A DNA stretch of 64,000 nt from Siphonodentalium dalli (taxonomy: Eukaryota > Mollusca > Scaphopoda > Gadilida > Siphonodentaliidae). Position 1 is the stretch's first letter, and every line of letters starts with the position of its first letter. This document shows, piece by piece, positions 25,755-40,300 of the stretch. The position numbers and the translations under genes are program-made. The stretch lies in the NCBI GenBank assembly GCA_032622095.1, contig CP136061.1, forward strand, positions 23,436,991 to 23,500,990. The letters run 5' to 3'. A model generated the notes under the pieces. It was not told where the DNA came from. It saw nothing but the letters and a program-made list of their open reading frames with translations, and ran no database searches.

Positions 25755-28700
25755 AGATTCACGAATAGAACTCAGGGATTTATGACTTTTTCGAAGGATT
25801 TATGGTTCTAACCCAGAGATTCATGAATAGAACTCAGGGATTTATGACTTTTTCGAAGGATTTATGGTTCTAACCCAGAGATTCATGAATAGAACTCAGG
25901 GATTTATGACTTTTTCGAAGGATTTATGGCTTTAACCCCGAGATTCATGACTACAACTCAGGGATTTATGACTTTTTCGAAGGATTTATGGTTCTAACCC
26001 AGAGATTCATGAATACAACTCAGGGATTTATGACTTTTTCGAAGGATTTGTGGCTCTAACCCAGAGATTCATGATTACAACTCAGGGATTTATGACTTTT
26101 TCGAAGGATTTGTGGCTCTAACCCAGAGATTCATGAATACAACGCAAGGATTTATGACCTTTTCGAAGGATTTATGGCTCTAACCCCAAGATTCATGAAT
26201 ACAACTCAGGGATTTATGACTTTTTCGAAGGATTTATGGTTCTAACCCAGAGATTCATGAATAGAACTCAGGGATTTATGACTTTTTCGAAGGATTTATG
26301 GTTCTAACCCAGAGATTCATGAATAGAACTCAGGGATTTATGACTTTTTCGAAGGATTTATGGTTCTAACCCAGAGATTCATGAATAGAACTCAGGGATT
26401 TATGACTTTTTCGAAGGATTTATGGTTCTAACCCAGAGATTCATGAATAGAACTCAGGGATTTATGACTTTTTCGAAGGATTTATGGTTCTAACCCAGAG
26501 ATTCATGAATAGAACTCAGGGATTTATGACTTTTTCGAAGGATTTATGGCTTTAACCCCGAGATTCATGACTACAACTCAGGTATTTATGACTTTTTCGA
26601 AGGATTTATGGTTCTAACCCAGAGATTCATGAATACAACTCAGGGATTTATGACTTTTTCGAAGGATTTATGGTTCTAACCCAGAGATTCATGAATACAA
26701 CTCAGGGATTTATGACTTTTTCGAAGGATTTGTGGCTCTAACCCAGAGATTCATGATTACAACTCAGGGATTTATGACTTTTTCGAAGGATTTGTGGCTC
26801 TAACCCAGAGATTCATGAATACAACTCAGGGATTTATGACTTTTCGAAGGATTTATGGCTCAAACCCCGAGATTCATGACTACAACTCAGGGATTTATGA
26901 CTTTTTCGAAGGATTTATGGTTCTAACCCAGAGATTCACGAATAGAACTCAGGGATTTATGACTTTTTCGATGGATTTATGGTTCTAACCCAGAGATTCA
27001 TGAATAGAACTCAGGGATTTATGACTTTTTCGAAGGATTTATGGTTCTAACCCAGAGATTCATGAATAGAACTCAGGGATTTATGACTTTTTCGAAGGAT
27101 TTATGGTTCTAACCCAGAGATTCATGAATAGAACTCAGGGATTTATGACTTTTTCGAAGGATTTATGGCTTTAACCCCGAGATTCATGACTACAACTCAG
27201 GGATTTATGACTTTTTCGAAGGATTTATGGTTCTAACCCAGAGATTCATGAATACAACTCAGGGATTTATGACTTTTTCGAAGGATTTGTGGCTCTAACC
27301 CAGAGATTCATGATTACAACTCAGGGATTTATGACTTTTTCGAAGGATTTGTGGCTCTAACCCAGAGATCATGAATACAACGCAAGTATTTATGACCTTT
27401 TCGAAGGATTTATGGCTCTAACCCCAAGATTCATGAATACAACTCAGGGATTTATGACTTTTTCGAAGGATTTATGGTTCTAACCCAGAGATTCATGAAT
27501 AGAACTCAGGGATTTATGACTTTTTCGAAGGATTTATGGTTCTAACCCAGAGATTCATGAATAGAACTCAGGGATTTATGACTTTTTCGAAGGATTTATG
27601 GTTCTAACCCAGAGATTCATGAATAGAACTCAGGGATTTATGACTTTTTCGAAGGATTTATGGCTTTAACCCCGAGATTCATGACTACAACTCAGGGATT
27701 TATGACTTTTTCGAAGGATTTATGGTTCTAACCCAGAGATTCATGAATACAACTCAGGGATTTATGACTTTTTCGAAGGATTTATGGTTCTAACCCAGAG
27801 ATTCATGAATACAACTCAGGGATTTATGACTTTTTCGAAGGATTTGTGGCTCTAACCCAGAGATTCATGATTACAACTGAGGGATTTATGACTTTTTCGA
27901 AGGATTTGTGGCTCTAACCCAGAGATTCATGAATACAACTCAGGGATTTATGACTTTTCGAAGGATTTATGGCTCAAACCCCGAGATTCATGACTACAAC
28001 TCAGGGATTTATGACTTTTTCGAAGGATTTATGGTTCTAACCCAGAGATTCACGAATAGAACTCAGGGATTTATGACTTTTTCGAAGGATTTATGGTTCT
28101 AACCCAGAGATTCATGAATAGAACTCAGGGATTTATGACTTTTTCGAAGGATTTATGGTTCTAACCCAAAGATTCATGAATAGAACTCAGGGATTTATGA
28201 CTTTTTCGAAGGATTTATGGTTCTAACCCAGAGATTCATGAATAGAACTCAGGGATTTATGACTTTTTCGAAGGATTTATGGCTTTAACCCCGAGATTCA
28301 TGACAACAACTCAGGGATTTATGACTTTTTCGAAGGATTTATGGTTCTAACCCAGAGATTCATGAATAGAACTCAGGGATTTATGACTTTTTCGAAGGAT
28401 TTATGGTTCTAACCCAGAGATTCATGAATACAACTCAGGGATTTATGACTTTTTCGAAGGATTTGTGGCTCTAACCCAGAGATTCATGATTACAACTCAG
28501 GGATTTATGACTTTTTCGAAGGATTTGTAGCTCTATCCCAGAGATTCATGAATACAACGCAGGGATTTATGACTTTTTCGAAGGATTTGTGGCTCTAACC
28601 CAGAGATTCGTGAATACAACGCAAGGATTTATGACCTTTTCGAAGGATTTATGGCTCTAACCCCGAGATTCATGACTACAACTCAGGGATTTATGACTTT

Positions 28701-31700
28701 TTCGAAGGATTTATGGTTATAACCCAGAGATTCATGAATAGAACTCAGGGATTTATGACTTTTTCGAAGGATTTATGGTTCTAACCCAGAGATTCATGAA
28801 TACAACTCAGGGATTTATGACTTTTTCGAAGGATTTATGGTTCTAACCCAGAGATTCATGAATAGAACTCAGGGATTTATGACTTTTTCGAAGGATTTAT
28901 GGCTTTAACCCCGAGATTCATGACTACAACTCAGGGATTTATGACTTTTTCGAAGGATTTATGGTTCTAACCCAGAGATTCATGAATACAACTCAGGGAT
29001 TTATGACTTTTTCGAAGGATTTGTGGCTCTAACCCAGAGATTCATGAATACAACGCAGGGATTTATGACTTTTTCGAAGGATTTATGGCTCTAACCCAGA
29101 GATTCATGAATACAACGCAAGGATTTATGACTTTTTCGAAGGATTTATGGCTCAAACCCCGAGATTCATGACTACAACTCAGGGATTTATGACTTTTTTG
29201 AAGGATTTATGGTTCTAACCCAGAGATTCACGAATAGAACTCAGGGATTTATGACTTTTTCGAAGGATTTATGGTTCTAACCCAGAGATTCATGAATAGA
29301 ACTCAGGGATTTATGACTTTTTCGAAGGATTTATGGTTCTAACCCAGAGATTCATGAATAGAACTCAGGGATTTATGACTTTTTCGAAGGATTTATGGCT
29401 TTAACCCCGAGATTCATGACTACAACTCAGGGATTTATGACTTTTTCGAAGGATTTATGGTTCTAACCCAGAGATTCATGAATACAACTCAAGGATTTAT
29501 GACTTTTTCGAAGGATTTGTGGCTCTAACCCAGAGATTCATGATTACAACTCAGGGATTTATGACTTTTTCGAAGGATTTGTGGCTCTAACCCAGAGATT
29601 CATGAATACAACGCAAGGATTTATGACCTTTTCGAAGGATTTATGGCTCTAACCCCAAGATTCATGAATACAACTCAGGGATTTATGACTTTTTCGAAGG
29701 ATTTATGGTTCTAACCCAGAGATTCATGAATAGAACTCAGGGATTTATGACTTTTTCGAAGGATTTATGGTTCTAACCCAGAGATTCATGAATAGAACTC
29801 AGGGATTTATGACTTTTTAGAAGGATTTATGGTTCTAACCCAGAGATTCATGAATAGAACTCAGGGATTTATGACTTTTTCGAAGGATTTATGGTTCTAA
29901 CCCAGAGATTCATGAATAGAACTCAGGGATTTATGACTTTTTCGAAGGATTTATGGCTTTAACCCCGAGATTCATGACTACAACTCAGGTATTTATGACT
30001 TTTTCGAAGGATTTATGGTTCTAACCCAGAGATTCATGAATACAACTCAGGGATTTATGACTTTTTCGAAGGATTTATGGTTCTAACCCAGAGATTCATG
30101 AATACAACTCAGGGATTTATGACTTTTTCGAAGGATTTGTGGCTCTAACCCAGAGATTCATGATTACAACTCAGGGATTTATGACTTTTTCGAAGGATTT
30201 GTGGCTCTAACCCAGAGATTCATGAATACAACTCAGGGATTTATGACTTTTTCGAAGGATTTATGGTTCTAACCCAGAGATTCATGAATACAACTCAGGG
30301 ATTTATGACTTTTTCGAAGGATTTGTGGCTCTAACCCAGAGATTCATGATTACAACTCAGGGATTTATGACTTTTTCGAAGGATTTGTGGCTCTAACCCA
30401 GAGATTCATGAATACAACTCAGGGATTTATGACTTTTCGAAGGATTTATGGCTCAAACCCCGAGATTCATGACTACAACTCAGGGATTTATGACTTTTTC
30501 GAAGGATTTATGGTTCTAACCCAGAGATTCACGAATAGAACTCAGGGATTTATGACTTTTTCGAAGGATTTATGGTTCTAACCCAGAGATTCATGAATAG
30601 AACTCAGGGATTTATGACTTTTTCGAAGGATTTATGGTTCTAACCCAGAGATTCATGAATAGAACTCAGGGATTTATGACTTTTTCGAAGGATTTATGGC
30701 TTTAACCCCGAGATTCATGACTACAACTCAGGGATTTATGACTTTTTCGAAGGATTTATGGTTCTAACCCAGAGATTCATGAATACAACTCAGGGATTTA
30801 TGACTTTTTCGAAGGATTTGTGGCTCTAACCCAGAGATTCATTATTACAACTCAGGGATTTATGACTTTTTCGAAGGATTTGTGGCTCTAACCCAGAGAT
30901 TCATGAATACAACGCAGGGATTTATGACTTTTTCGAAGGATTTGTGGCTCTAACCCAGAGATTCGTGAATACAACGCAAGGATTTATGACCTTTTCGAAG
31001 GATTTATGGCTCTAACCCCGAGATTCATGACTACAACTCAGGGATTTATGACTTTTTTGAAGGATTTGTGGCTCTAACCCAGAGATTCATGAATACAACG
31101 CAGGGATTTATGACTTTTTCGAAGGATTTATGGCTCTAACCCAGAGATTCATGAATACAACGCAAGGATTTATGACTTTTTCGAAGGATTTATGGCTCAA
31201 ACCCCGAGATTCATGACTACAACTCAGGGATTTATGACTTTTTCGAAGGATTTATGGTTCTAACCCAGAGATTCACGAATAGAACTCAGGGATTTATGAC
31301 TTTTTCGAAGGATTTATGGTTCTAACCCAGAGATTCATGAATAGAACTCAGGGATTTATGACTTTTTCGAAGGATTTATGGTTCTAACCCAGAGATTCAT
31401 GAATAGAACTCAGGGATTTATGACTTTTTCGAAGGATTTATGGCTTTAACCCCGAGATTCATGACTACAACTCAGGGATTTATGACTTTTTCGAAGGATT
31501 TATGGCTTTAACCCAGAGATTCATGACTACAACTCAGCCTGGGGGATTTATGACTTTTTCGAAGGATTTATGGTTCTAACCCCGAGATTCATGAATACAA
31601 CTCAGGGATTTATGACTTTTTCGAAGGATTTGTGGCTCTAAGCCAGTGATTCATGAATACAACGCAAGGATTTATGACTTTTTCGAAGGATTTATGGCTC

Positions 31701-32750
31701 AAACCCCGAGATTCATGACTACAACTCAGGGATTTATGACTTTTTCGAAGGATTTATGGTTCTAACCCAGAGATTCACGAATAGAACTCAGGGATTTATG
31801 ACTTTTTCGAAGGATTTATGGTTCTAACCCAGAGATTCATGAATAGAACTCAGGGATTTATGACTTTTTCGAAGGATTTATGGTTCTAACCCAGAGATTC
31901 ATGAATAGAACTCAGGGATTTATGACTTTTTCGAAGGATTTATGGCTTTAACCCCGAGATTCATGACTACAACTCAGGGATTTATGACTTTTTCGAATGA
32001 TTTATGGTTCTAACCCAGAGATTCATGAATACAACTAAGGGATTTATGACTTTTTCGAAGGATTTATGGTTCTAACCCAGAGATTCATGAATAGAACTCA
32101 GGGATTTATGACTTTTTCGAAGGATTTATGGTTCTAACCCAGAGATTCATGAATAGAACTCAGGGATTTATGACTTTTTCGAAGGATTTATGGCTTTAAC
32201 CCCGAGATTCATGACTACAACTCAGGGATTTATGACTTTTTCGAAGGATTTATGGCTTTAACCCCGAGATTCATGACTACAACTCAGGGATTTATGACTT
32301 TTTCGAAGGAATTATGGTTCTAACCCAGAGATTCATGAATACAACTCAGGGATTTATGACGACTTTTTCGAAGGATTTGTGGCTCTAACCCAGAGATCCA
32401 TGAATACAACGCAGGGATTTATGACTTTTTCGAAGGAGTTGTGGCTCTAACCCAGAGATTCATGAATACAACGCAAGGATTTATGACTTTTTCGAAGGAT
32501 TTATGGCACAAACCCCGAGATTCATGACTACAACTCAGGGATTTATGACTTTTTCGAAGGATTTATGGTTCTATCACAGAGATTCACGAATAGAACTCAG
32601 GGATTTATGACTTTTTCGAAGGATTTATGGTTCTAACCCAGAGATTCATGAATAGAACTCAGGGATTTATGACTTTTTCGAAGGATTTATGGTTCTAACC
32701 CAGAGATTCATGAATAGAACTCAGGGATTTATGACTTTTTCGAAGGATTT
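24951..32750 (+). repeat. Duplicated block D, copy 2
   Basis: Partner of 8690-16428. Private changes include the deleted base in GAGATCATGAA near 27369, one extra GTGGCTC/GATTAC monomer around 30331-30390, and CTCTAAGCC near 31640. It ends at about 32750, where the sequence jumps to a GTGGCTC/CATTATTAC monomer, the junction of the 1,931-bp tandem pair. Confidence 0.85.
30820..32750 (+). repeat. Tandem pair G, unit 1 (1,931 bp)
   Basis: This is 31 monomers plus 9 bp (CCTGGG and one GAC). Markers recur at +1,931: CATTATTAC (about 30840/32771), CCTGGG 31538/33469, GACGAC 32358/34289. Unit 1 ends where AATAGAAC monomers pass abruptly into GTGGCTC/CATTATTAC. Confidence 0.87.
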
Positions 32751-34681
32751 GTGGCTCTAACCCAGAGATTCATTATTACAACTCAGGGATTTATGACTTT
32801 TTCGAAGGATTTGTGGCTCTAACCCAGAGATTCATGAATACAACGCAGGGATTTATGACTTTTTCGAAGGATTTGTGGCTCTAACCCAGAGATTCGTGAA
32901 TACAACGCAAGGATTTATGACCTTTTCGAAGGATTTATGGCTCTAACCCCGAGATTCATGACTACAACTCAGGGATTTATGACTTTTTTGAAGGATTTGT
33001 GGCTCTAACCCAGAGATTCATGAATACAACGCAGGGATTTATGACTTTTTCGAAGGATTTATGGCTCTAACCCAGAGATTCATGAATACAACGCAAGGAT
33101 TTATGACTTTTTCGAAGGATTTATGGCTCAAACCCCGAGATTCATGACTACAACTCAGGGATTTATGACTTTTTCGAAGGATTTATGGTTCTAACCCAGA
33201 GATTCACGAATAGAACTCAGGGATTTATGACTTTTTCGAAGGATTTATGGTTCTAACCCAGAGATTCATGAATAGAACTCAGGGATTTATGACTTTTTCG
33301 AAGGATTTATGGTTCTAACCCAGAGATTCATGAATAGAACTCAGGGATTTATGACTTTTTCGAAGGATTTATGGCTTTAACCCCGAGATTCATGACTACA
33401 ACTCAGGGATTTATGACTTTTTCGAAGGATTTATGGCTTTAACCCAGAGATTCATGACTACAACTCAGCCTGGGGGATTTATGACTTTTTCGAAGGATTT
33501 ATGGTTCTAACCCCGAGATTCATGAATACAACTCAGGGATTTATGACTTTTTCGAAGGATTTGTGGCTCTAACCCAGTGATTCATGAATACAACGCAAGG
33601 ATTTATGACTTTTTCGAAGGATTTATGGCTCAAACCCCGAGATTCATGACTACAACTCAGGGATTTATGACTTTTTCGAAGGATTTATGGTTCTAACCCA
33701 GAGATTCACGAATAGAACTCAGGGATTTATGACTTTTTCGAAGGATTTATGGTTCTAACCCAGAGATTCATGAATAGAACTCAGGGATTTATGACTTTTT
33801 CGAAGGATTTATGGTTCTAACCCAGAGATTCATGAATAGAACTCAGGGATTTATGACTTTTTCGAAGGATTTATGGCTTTAACCCCGAGATTCATGACTA
33901 CAACTCAGGGATTTATGACTTTTTCGAATGATTTATGGTTCTAACCCAGAGATTCATGAATACAACTAAGGGATTTATGACTTTTTCGAAGGATTTATGG
34001 TTCTAACCCAGAGATTCACGAATAGAACTCAGGGATTTATGACTTTTTCGAAGGATTTATGGTTCTAACCCAGAGATTCATGAATAGAACTCAGGGATTT
34101 ATGACTTTTTCGAAGGATTTATGGCTTTAACCCCGAGATTCATGACTACAACTCAGGGATTTATGACTTTTTCGAAGGATTTATGGCTTTAACCCCGAGA
34201 TTCATGACTACAACTCAGGGATTTATGACTTTTTCGAAGGAATTATGGTTCTAACCCAGAGATTCATGAATACAACTCAGGGATTTATGACGACTTTTTC
34301 GAAGGATTTGTGGCTCTAACCCAGAGATCCATGAATACAACGCAGGGATTTATGACTTTTTCGAAGGAGTTGTGGCTCTAACCCAGAGATTCATGAATAC
34401 AACGCAAGGATTTATGACTTTTTCGAAGGATTTATGGCACAAACCCCGAGATTCATGACTACAACTCAGGGATTTATGACTTTTTCGAAGGATTTATGGT
34501 TCTATCACAGAGATTCACGAATAGAACTCAGGGATTTATGACTTTTTCGAAGGATTTATGGTTCTAACCCAGAGATTCATGAATAGAACTCAGGGATTTA
34601 TGACTTTTTCGAAGGATTTATGGTTCTAACCCAGAGATTCATGAATAGAACTCAGGGATTTATGACTTTTTCGAAGGATTT
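32751..34681 (+). repeat. Tandem pair G, unit 2 (1,931 bp)
   Basis: Partner of 30820-32750. After it, the array continues into AACCACGAG at about 34690, the sequence that the junction at 32750 skips. Confidence 0.85.
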
Positions 34682-37361
34682 ATGGCTTTAACCACGAGAT
34701 TCATGACTACAACTCAGGGATTTATGACTTCTTCGAAGGATTTATGGTTCTAACCCAGAGATTCATGAATACAACTCAGGGATTTATGACTTTTTCGAAG
34801 GATTTGTGGCTCTAACCCAGAGATTCATTATTACAACTCAGGGATTTATGACTTTTTCGAAGGATTTGTGGCTCTAACCCAGAGATTCATGAATACAACG
34901 CAGGGATTTATGACTTTTTCGAAGGATTTGTGGCTCTAACCCAGAGATTCATGAATACAACGCAAGGATTTATGACATTTTCGAAGGATTTATGGCTCTA
35001 ACCCCGAGATTCATGACTACAACTCAGGGATTTATGACTTTTTCGAAGGATTTATGGTTCTAACCCAGAGATTCATGAATAGAACTCAGGGATTTATGAC
35101 TTTTTCGAAGGATTTATGGTTCTAACCCAGAGATTCATGAATAGAACTCAGGGATTTATGACTTTTTCGAAGGATTTATGGTTCTAACCCAGAGATTCAC
35201 GAATAGAACTCAGGGATTTATGACTTTTTCGAAGGATTTATGGCTCTAACCCAGAGATTCATGAATACAACTCAGGGATTTATGACTTTTCGAAGGATTT
35301 ATGGCTCAAACCCCGAGATTCATGACTACAACTCAGGGATTTATGACTTTTTCGAAGGATTTATGGTTCTAACCCAGAGATTCACGAATAGAACTCAGGG
35401 ATTTATGACTTTTTCGAAGGATTTATGGTTCTAACCCAGAGATTCATGAATAGAACTCAGGGATTTATGACTTTTTCGAAGGATTTATGGTTCTAACCCA
35501 GAGATTCATGAATAGAACTCAGGGATTTATGACTTTTTCGAAGGATTTATGGCTTTAACCCCGAGATTCATGACTACAACTCAGGGATTTATGACTTTTT
35601 CGAAGGAATTATGGTTCTAACCCAGAGATTCATGAATACAACTCAGGGATTTATGACGACTTTTTCGAAGGATTTGTGGCTCTAACCCAGAGATCCATGA
35701 ATACAACGCAGGGATTTATGACTTTTTCGAAGGAGTTGTGGCTCTAACCCAGAGATTCATGAATACAACGCAAGGATTTATGACTTTTTCGAAGGATTTA
35801 TGGCACAAACCCCGAGATTCATGACTACAACTCAGGGATTTATGACTTTTTCGAAGGATTTATGGTTCTATCACAGAGATTCACGAATAGAACTCAGGGA
35901 TTTATGACTTTTTCGAAGGATTTATGGTTCTAACCCAGAGATTCATGAATAGAACTCAGGGATTTATGACTTTTTCGAAGGATTTATGGTTCTAACCCAG
36001 AGATTCATGAATAGAACTCAGGGATTTATGACTTTTTCGAAGGATTTATGGCTTTAACCACGAGATTCATGACTACAACTCAGGGATTTATGACTTCTTC
36101 GAAGGATTTATGGTTCTAACCCAGAGATTCATGAATACAACTCAGGGATTTATGACTTTTTCGAAGGATTTGTGGCTCTAACCCAGAGATTCATTATTAC
36201 AACTCAGGGATTTATGACTTTTTCGAAGGATTTGTGGCTCTAACCCAGAGATTCATGAATACAACGCAGGGATTTATGACTTTTTCGAAGGATTTGTGGC
36301 TCTAACCCAGAGATTCATGAATACAACGCAAGGATTTATGACATTTTCGAAGGATTTATGGCTCTAACCCCGAGATTCATGACTACAACTCAGGGATTTA
36401 TGACTTTTTCGAAGGATTTATGGTTCTAACCCAGAGATTCATGAATAGAACTCAGGGATTTATGACTTTTTCGAAGGATTTATGGTTCTAACCCAGAGAT
36501 TCATGAATAGAACTCAGGGATTTATGACTTTTTCGAAGGATTTATGGTTCTAACCCAGAGATTCACGAATAGAACTCAGGGATTTATGACTTTTTCGAAG
36601 GATTTATGGCTCTAACCCAGAGATTCATGAATACAACTCAGGGATTTATGACTTTTCGAAGGATTTATGGCTCAAACCCCGAGATTCATGACTACAACTC
36701 AGGGATTTATGACTTTTTCGAAGGATTTATGGTTCTAACCCAGAGATTCACGAATAGAACTCAGGGATTTATGACTTTTTCGAAGGATTTATGGTTCTAA
36801 CCCAGAGATTCATGAATAGAACTCAGGGATTTATGACTTTTTCGAAGGATTTATGGTTCTAACCCAGAGATTCATGAATAGAACTCAGGGATTTATGACT
36901 TTTTCGAAGGATTTATGGCTTTAACCCCGAGATTCATGACTACAACTCAGGGATTTATGACTTTTTCGAAGGATTTATGGTTCTAACCCAGAGATTCATG
37001 ATTACAACTCAAGGATTTATGACTTTTTCGAAGGATTTGTGGCTCTAACCCAGAGATTCATGATTTCAACTCAGGGATTTATGACTTTTTCGAAGGATTT
37101 GTGGTTCTAACCCAGAGATTCATGAATACAACGCAGGGATTTATGACTTTTTCGAAGGATTTGTGGCTCTAACCCAGAGATTCATGAATACAACGCAAGG
37201 ATTTATGACCTTTTCGAAGGATTTATGGCTCTAACCCCGAGATTCATGACAACAACTCAGGGATTTATGACTTTTTCGAAGGATTTATGGTTCTAACCCA
37301 GAGATTTATGAATAGAACTCAGGGATTTATGACTTTTTCGAAGGATTTATGGTTCTAACCC
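32978..37361 (+). repeat. Dispersed copy of 18332-22715 (offset 14,646 bp)
   Basis: CCTGGG 33469/18823, GACGAC 34289/19643 and 35655/21009, anchors 35240/20594 and 36606/21960, GATTTCAAC 37061/22415 and GAGATTTATGAAT 37303/22657 all differ by 14,646 bp. The match is lost near 37366, where AATAGAAC replaces AATACAAC. Confidence 0.87.
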
Positions 37362-40300
37362 AGAGATTCATGAATAGAACTCAGGGATTTATGACTTTTT
37401 CGAAGGATTTATGGTTCTAACCCAGAGATTCATGAATAGAACTCAGGGATTTATAACTTTTTCGAAGGATTTATGGCTTTAACCCCGAGATTCATGACTA
37501 CAACTCAGGGATTTATGACTTTTTCGAAGGATTTATGGTTCTAACCCAGAGATTCATGAATACAACTCAGGGATTTATGACTTTTTCGAAGGATTTGTGG
37601 CTCTAACCCAGAGATTCATGAATACAACGCAGGGATTTATGACTTTTTCGAAGGATTTATGGCTCTAACCCAGAGATTCATGAATACAACGCAAGGATTT
37701 ATGACTTTTTCGAAGGATTTATGGCTCAAACCCCGAGATTCATGACTACAACTCAGGTATTTATGACTTTTTTGAAGGATTTATGGCTCTAACCCAGAGA
37801 TTCACGAATAGAACTCAGGGATTTATGACTTTTTCGAAGGATTTATGGTTCTAACCCAGAGATTCATGAATAGAACTCAGGGATTTATGACTTTTTCGAA
37901 GGATTTATGGTTCTAACCCAGAGATTCATGAATAGAACTTAGGGATTTATGACTTTTTCGAAGGATTTATGGCTTTAACCCCGAGATTCATGACTACAAC
38001 TCAGGGATTTATGACTTTTTCGAAGGATTTATGGTTCTAACCCAGAGATTCATGAATACAACTCAGGGATTTATGACTTTTTCGAAGGATTTGTGGCTCT
38101 AACCCAGAGATTCATGATTACAACTCAGGGATTTATGACTTTTTCGAAGGATTTGTGGCTCTAACCCAGAGATTCATGAATACAACGCAGGGATTTATGA
38201 CTTTTTCGAAGGATTTGTGGCTCTAACCCAGAGATTCATGAATACAACGCAAGGATTTATGACCTTTTCGAAGGATTTATGGCTCTAACCCCGAGATTCA
38301 TGACAACAACTCAGGGATTTATGACTTTTTCGAAGGATTTATGGTTCTAACCCAGAGATTTATGAATAGAACTCAGGTATTTATGACTTTTTCGAAGGAT
38401 TTATGGTTCTAACCCAGAGATTCATGAATAGAACTCAGGGATTTATGACTTTTTCGAAGGATTTATGGTTCTAACCCAGAGATTCATGAATAGAACTCAG
38501 GGATTTATAACTTTTTCGAAGGATTTATGGCTTTAACCCCGAGATTCATGACTACAACTCAGGGATTTATGACTTTTTCGAAGGATTTATGGTTCTAACC
38601 CAGAGATTCATGAATACAACTCAGGGATTTATGACTTTTTCGAAGGATTTGTGGTTCTAACCCAGAGATTAATGAATACAACGCAGGGATTTATGACTTT
38701 TTCGAAGGATTTATGGCTCTAACCCAGAGATTCATGAATACAACGCAAGGATTTATGACTTTTTCGAAGGATTTATGGCTCAAACCCCGAGATTCATGAC
38801 TACAACTCAGGTATTTATGACTTTTTTGAAGGATTTATGGCTCTAACCCAGAGATTCACGAATAGAACTCAGGGATTTATGACTTTTTCGAAGGATTTAT
38901 GGTTCTATCCCAGAGATTCATGAATAGAACTCAGGGATTTATGACTTTTTCGAAGGATTTATGGTTCTAACCCAGAGATTCATGAATAGAACTCAGGGAT
39001 TTATGACTTTTTCGAAGGATTTATGGCTTTAACCCCGAGATTCATGACTACAACTCAGGGATTTATGACTTTTTCGAAGGATTTATGGTTCTAACCCAGA
39101 GATTCATGAATACAACTCAGGGATTTATGACTTTTTCGAAGGATTTGTGGCTCTAACCCAGAGATTCATGATTACAACTCAGGGATTTATGACTTTTTCG
39201 AAGGATTTGTGGCTCTAACCCAGAGATTCATGAATACAACGCAAGTATTTATGACCTTTTCGAAGGATTTATGGCTCTAACCCCAAGATTCATGAATACA
39301 ACTCAGGGATTTATGACTTTTTCGAAGGATTTATGGTTCTAACCCAGAGATTCATGAATAGAACTCAGGGATTTATAACTTTTTCGAAGGATTTATGGTT
39401 CTAACCCAGAGATTCATGAATAGAACTCAGGGGTTTATGACTTTTTCGAAGGATTTATGGTTCTAACCCAGAGATTCATGAATAGAACTCAGGGATTTAT
39501 GACTTTTTCGAAGGATTTATGGCTTTAACCCCGAGATTCGTGACTACAACTCAGGGATTTATGACTTTTTCGAAGGATTTATGGTTCTAACCCAGAGATT
39601 CATGAATACAACTCAGGGATTTATGACTTTTTCGAAGGATTTATGGTTCTAACCCAGAGATTCATGAATACAACTCAGGGATTTATGACTTTTTCGAAGG
39701 ATTTGTGGCTCTAACCCAGAGATTCATGATTACAACTGAGGGATTTATGACTTTTTCGAAGGATTTGTGGCTCTAACCCAGAGATTCATGAATACAACTC
39801 AGGGATTTATGACTTTTCGAAGGATTTATGGCTCAAACCCCGAGATTCATGACTACAACTCAGGGATTTATGACTTTTTCGAAGGATTTATGGTTCTAAC
39901 CCAGAGATTCACGAATAGAACTCAGGGATTTATGACTTTTTCGAAGGATTTATGGTTCTAACCCAAAGATTCATGAATAGAACTCAGGGATTTATGACTT
40001 TTTCGAAGGATTTATGGTTCTAACCCAGAGATTCATGAATAGAACTCAGGGATTTATGACTTTTTCGAAGGATTTATGGCTTTAACCCCGAGATTCATGA
40101 CAACAACTCAGGGATTTATGACTTTTTCGAAGGATTTATGGTTCTAACCCAGAGATTCATGAATAGAACTCAGGGATTTATGACTTTTTCGAAGGATTTA
40201 TGGTTCTAACCCAGAGATTCATGAATACAACTCAGGGATTTATGACTTTTTCGAAGGATTTGTGGCTCTAACCCAGAGATTCATGATTACAACTCAGGGA

